This document shows positions 63,749 to 64,000 of a stretch of DNA of 64,000 nt, piece by piece. A program made the position numbers and the translations under genes. Positions within the stretch are counted from its first letter, which is position 1, and the number at the start of each line of letters is the position of its first letter. The stretch is from Lachnospiraceae bacterium (GTDB lineage Bacteria > Bacillota > Clostridia > Lachnospirales > Lachnospiraceae): NCBI GenBank assembly GCA_024403455.1, contig JAKSRR010000008.1:1-64000 (forward strand), given 5' to 3'. Under the pieces are notes generated by a model. The model had not been told where the DNA came from. It did not search any database and worked only from the letters and a program-made list of their open reading frames with translations.

Positions 63749-64000
63749 TTATACCGACAGGTTCTCTCCGATAAGACCGATGTGGCTGCCTTCAGCGAGG
63801 CCACCCTCAGCATGACCAATTAACCACTTATTGGTAGCTGCCAGCGTCTTATCCTCACCTTCCATGGTGTGCGCATCAGCCAAAGGATAGTTTGTTCCCT
63901 TCGGCAATACGATAATTACTTTGAATCCTGCATCAGAAGTCTGGCAGGGTGCATAATGCAATGTAGTTGCATAGATTTCTACAGCAGTCATTGCCGGCAC
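63749..64000 (-). CDS. DUF4867 family protein (partial, 5' end beyond the window)
   Basis: The C-terminal 83 residues of a longer protein whose start lies beyond position 64000. TTLHYAPC, VIIVLPKGTN, NKWLIGHAEGG and IGLIGENL match what I recall of the DUF4867 C-terminus, a cupin-like family often next to sugar isomerases. The function is unknown. It probably forms an operon with the isomerase-like gene. Confidence 0.8.
   Translation of the reverse strand: MPAMTAVEIYATTLHYAPCQTSDAGFKVIIVLPKGTNYPLADAHTMEGEDKTLAATNKWLIGHAEGGLAEGSHIGLIGENLSV

Overview
The window looks like chromosomal DNA of a low-to-moderate GC Gram-positive anaerobe of the class Clostridia, most likely family Lachnospiraceae. 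The reasons are a HrcA-type CIRCE operator in front of groES-groEL, the Firmicutes order priA-def-fmt-rsmB-rlmN-prpC-prkC-rsgA-rpe, a reverse rubrerythrin, a TrpXYZ-type ABC transporter, a DUF4867/fucose-isomerase-like pair, and tRNA genes without an encoded CCA. I cannot name a genus. No rRNA operon, phage, insertion sequence or CRISPR array is visible. Gene packing is dense and mostly on the minus strand. This is largely core genome with some accessory surface and signalling genes.

Layout. 1-4640: two tRNA-Ser genes, a FecR/DUF6273 membrane protein, and groES-groEL under CIRCE. 4800-11520 (plus strand): an acidic-tailed membrane protein, a diguanylate cyclase, an ABC-F/PHP/HAD overlapping operon and a zinc-ribbon membrane protein. 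11630-18780 (minus): a small protein, maf, ppk, ppx, a DUF815 ATPase and pheA, joining polyphosphate metabolism to phenylalanine synthesis. 18800-26990: a LacI-sensor/GGDEF/EAL protein, DUF4125, a vWA lipoprotein, reverse rubrerythrin, a leucine-rich-repeat surface protein and a phosphoesterase. 27000-35860: azlCD, rdgB, an rRNA methyltransferase, a PflX-like radical SAM protein, ybaK, an M18 aminopeptidase, hflKC and an NdpA-like protein. 36000-38660 (plus): aldose epimerase, tRNA-Arg, a lipoprotein and a histidinol phosphatase. 38730-41100: UDP-sugar pyrophosphorylase and a ferredoxin-type aldo/keto reductase. 41300-44110 (plus): a TrpXYZ-type ABC transporter. 44190-46820: a TVP38/DedA-like protein, a guanine deaminase preceded by a tandem repeat array, and a cation-efflux gene headed by a NiCo (czcD) riboswitch. 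46850-57560: the rpe-to-priA housekeeping cluster. 57750-57857: a possible small RNA. 57880-62050: an acyltransferase-like membrane protein, recJ, and a membrane-anchored trigger-factor-like chaperone. 62187-64000: a fucose-isomerase-like enzyme with a DUF4867 partner cut by the window edge.

How they work together. Three themes recur. Cyclic-di-GMP is made (5765-6865) and probably degraded (18805-21492, under a cytoplasmic sugar-type sensor). Stress and quality control appear as GroESL, HflKC, the trigger-factor-like protein, reverse rubrerythrin, polyphosphate enzymes, Maf and RdgB. Translation start, rRNA modification and kinase/phosphatase signalling are combined in the priA-rpe cluster. 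The most notable non-coding elements are the NiCo riboswitch (46741-46820), the five-unit repeat array with an inverted partial copy (45541-45762), a 21-bp palindrome ahead of prpC-prkC (51363-51383), and the possible small RNA at 57752-57857. All domain and family names come from reading the sequence and from memory of the families; no database search was run.
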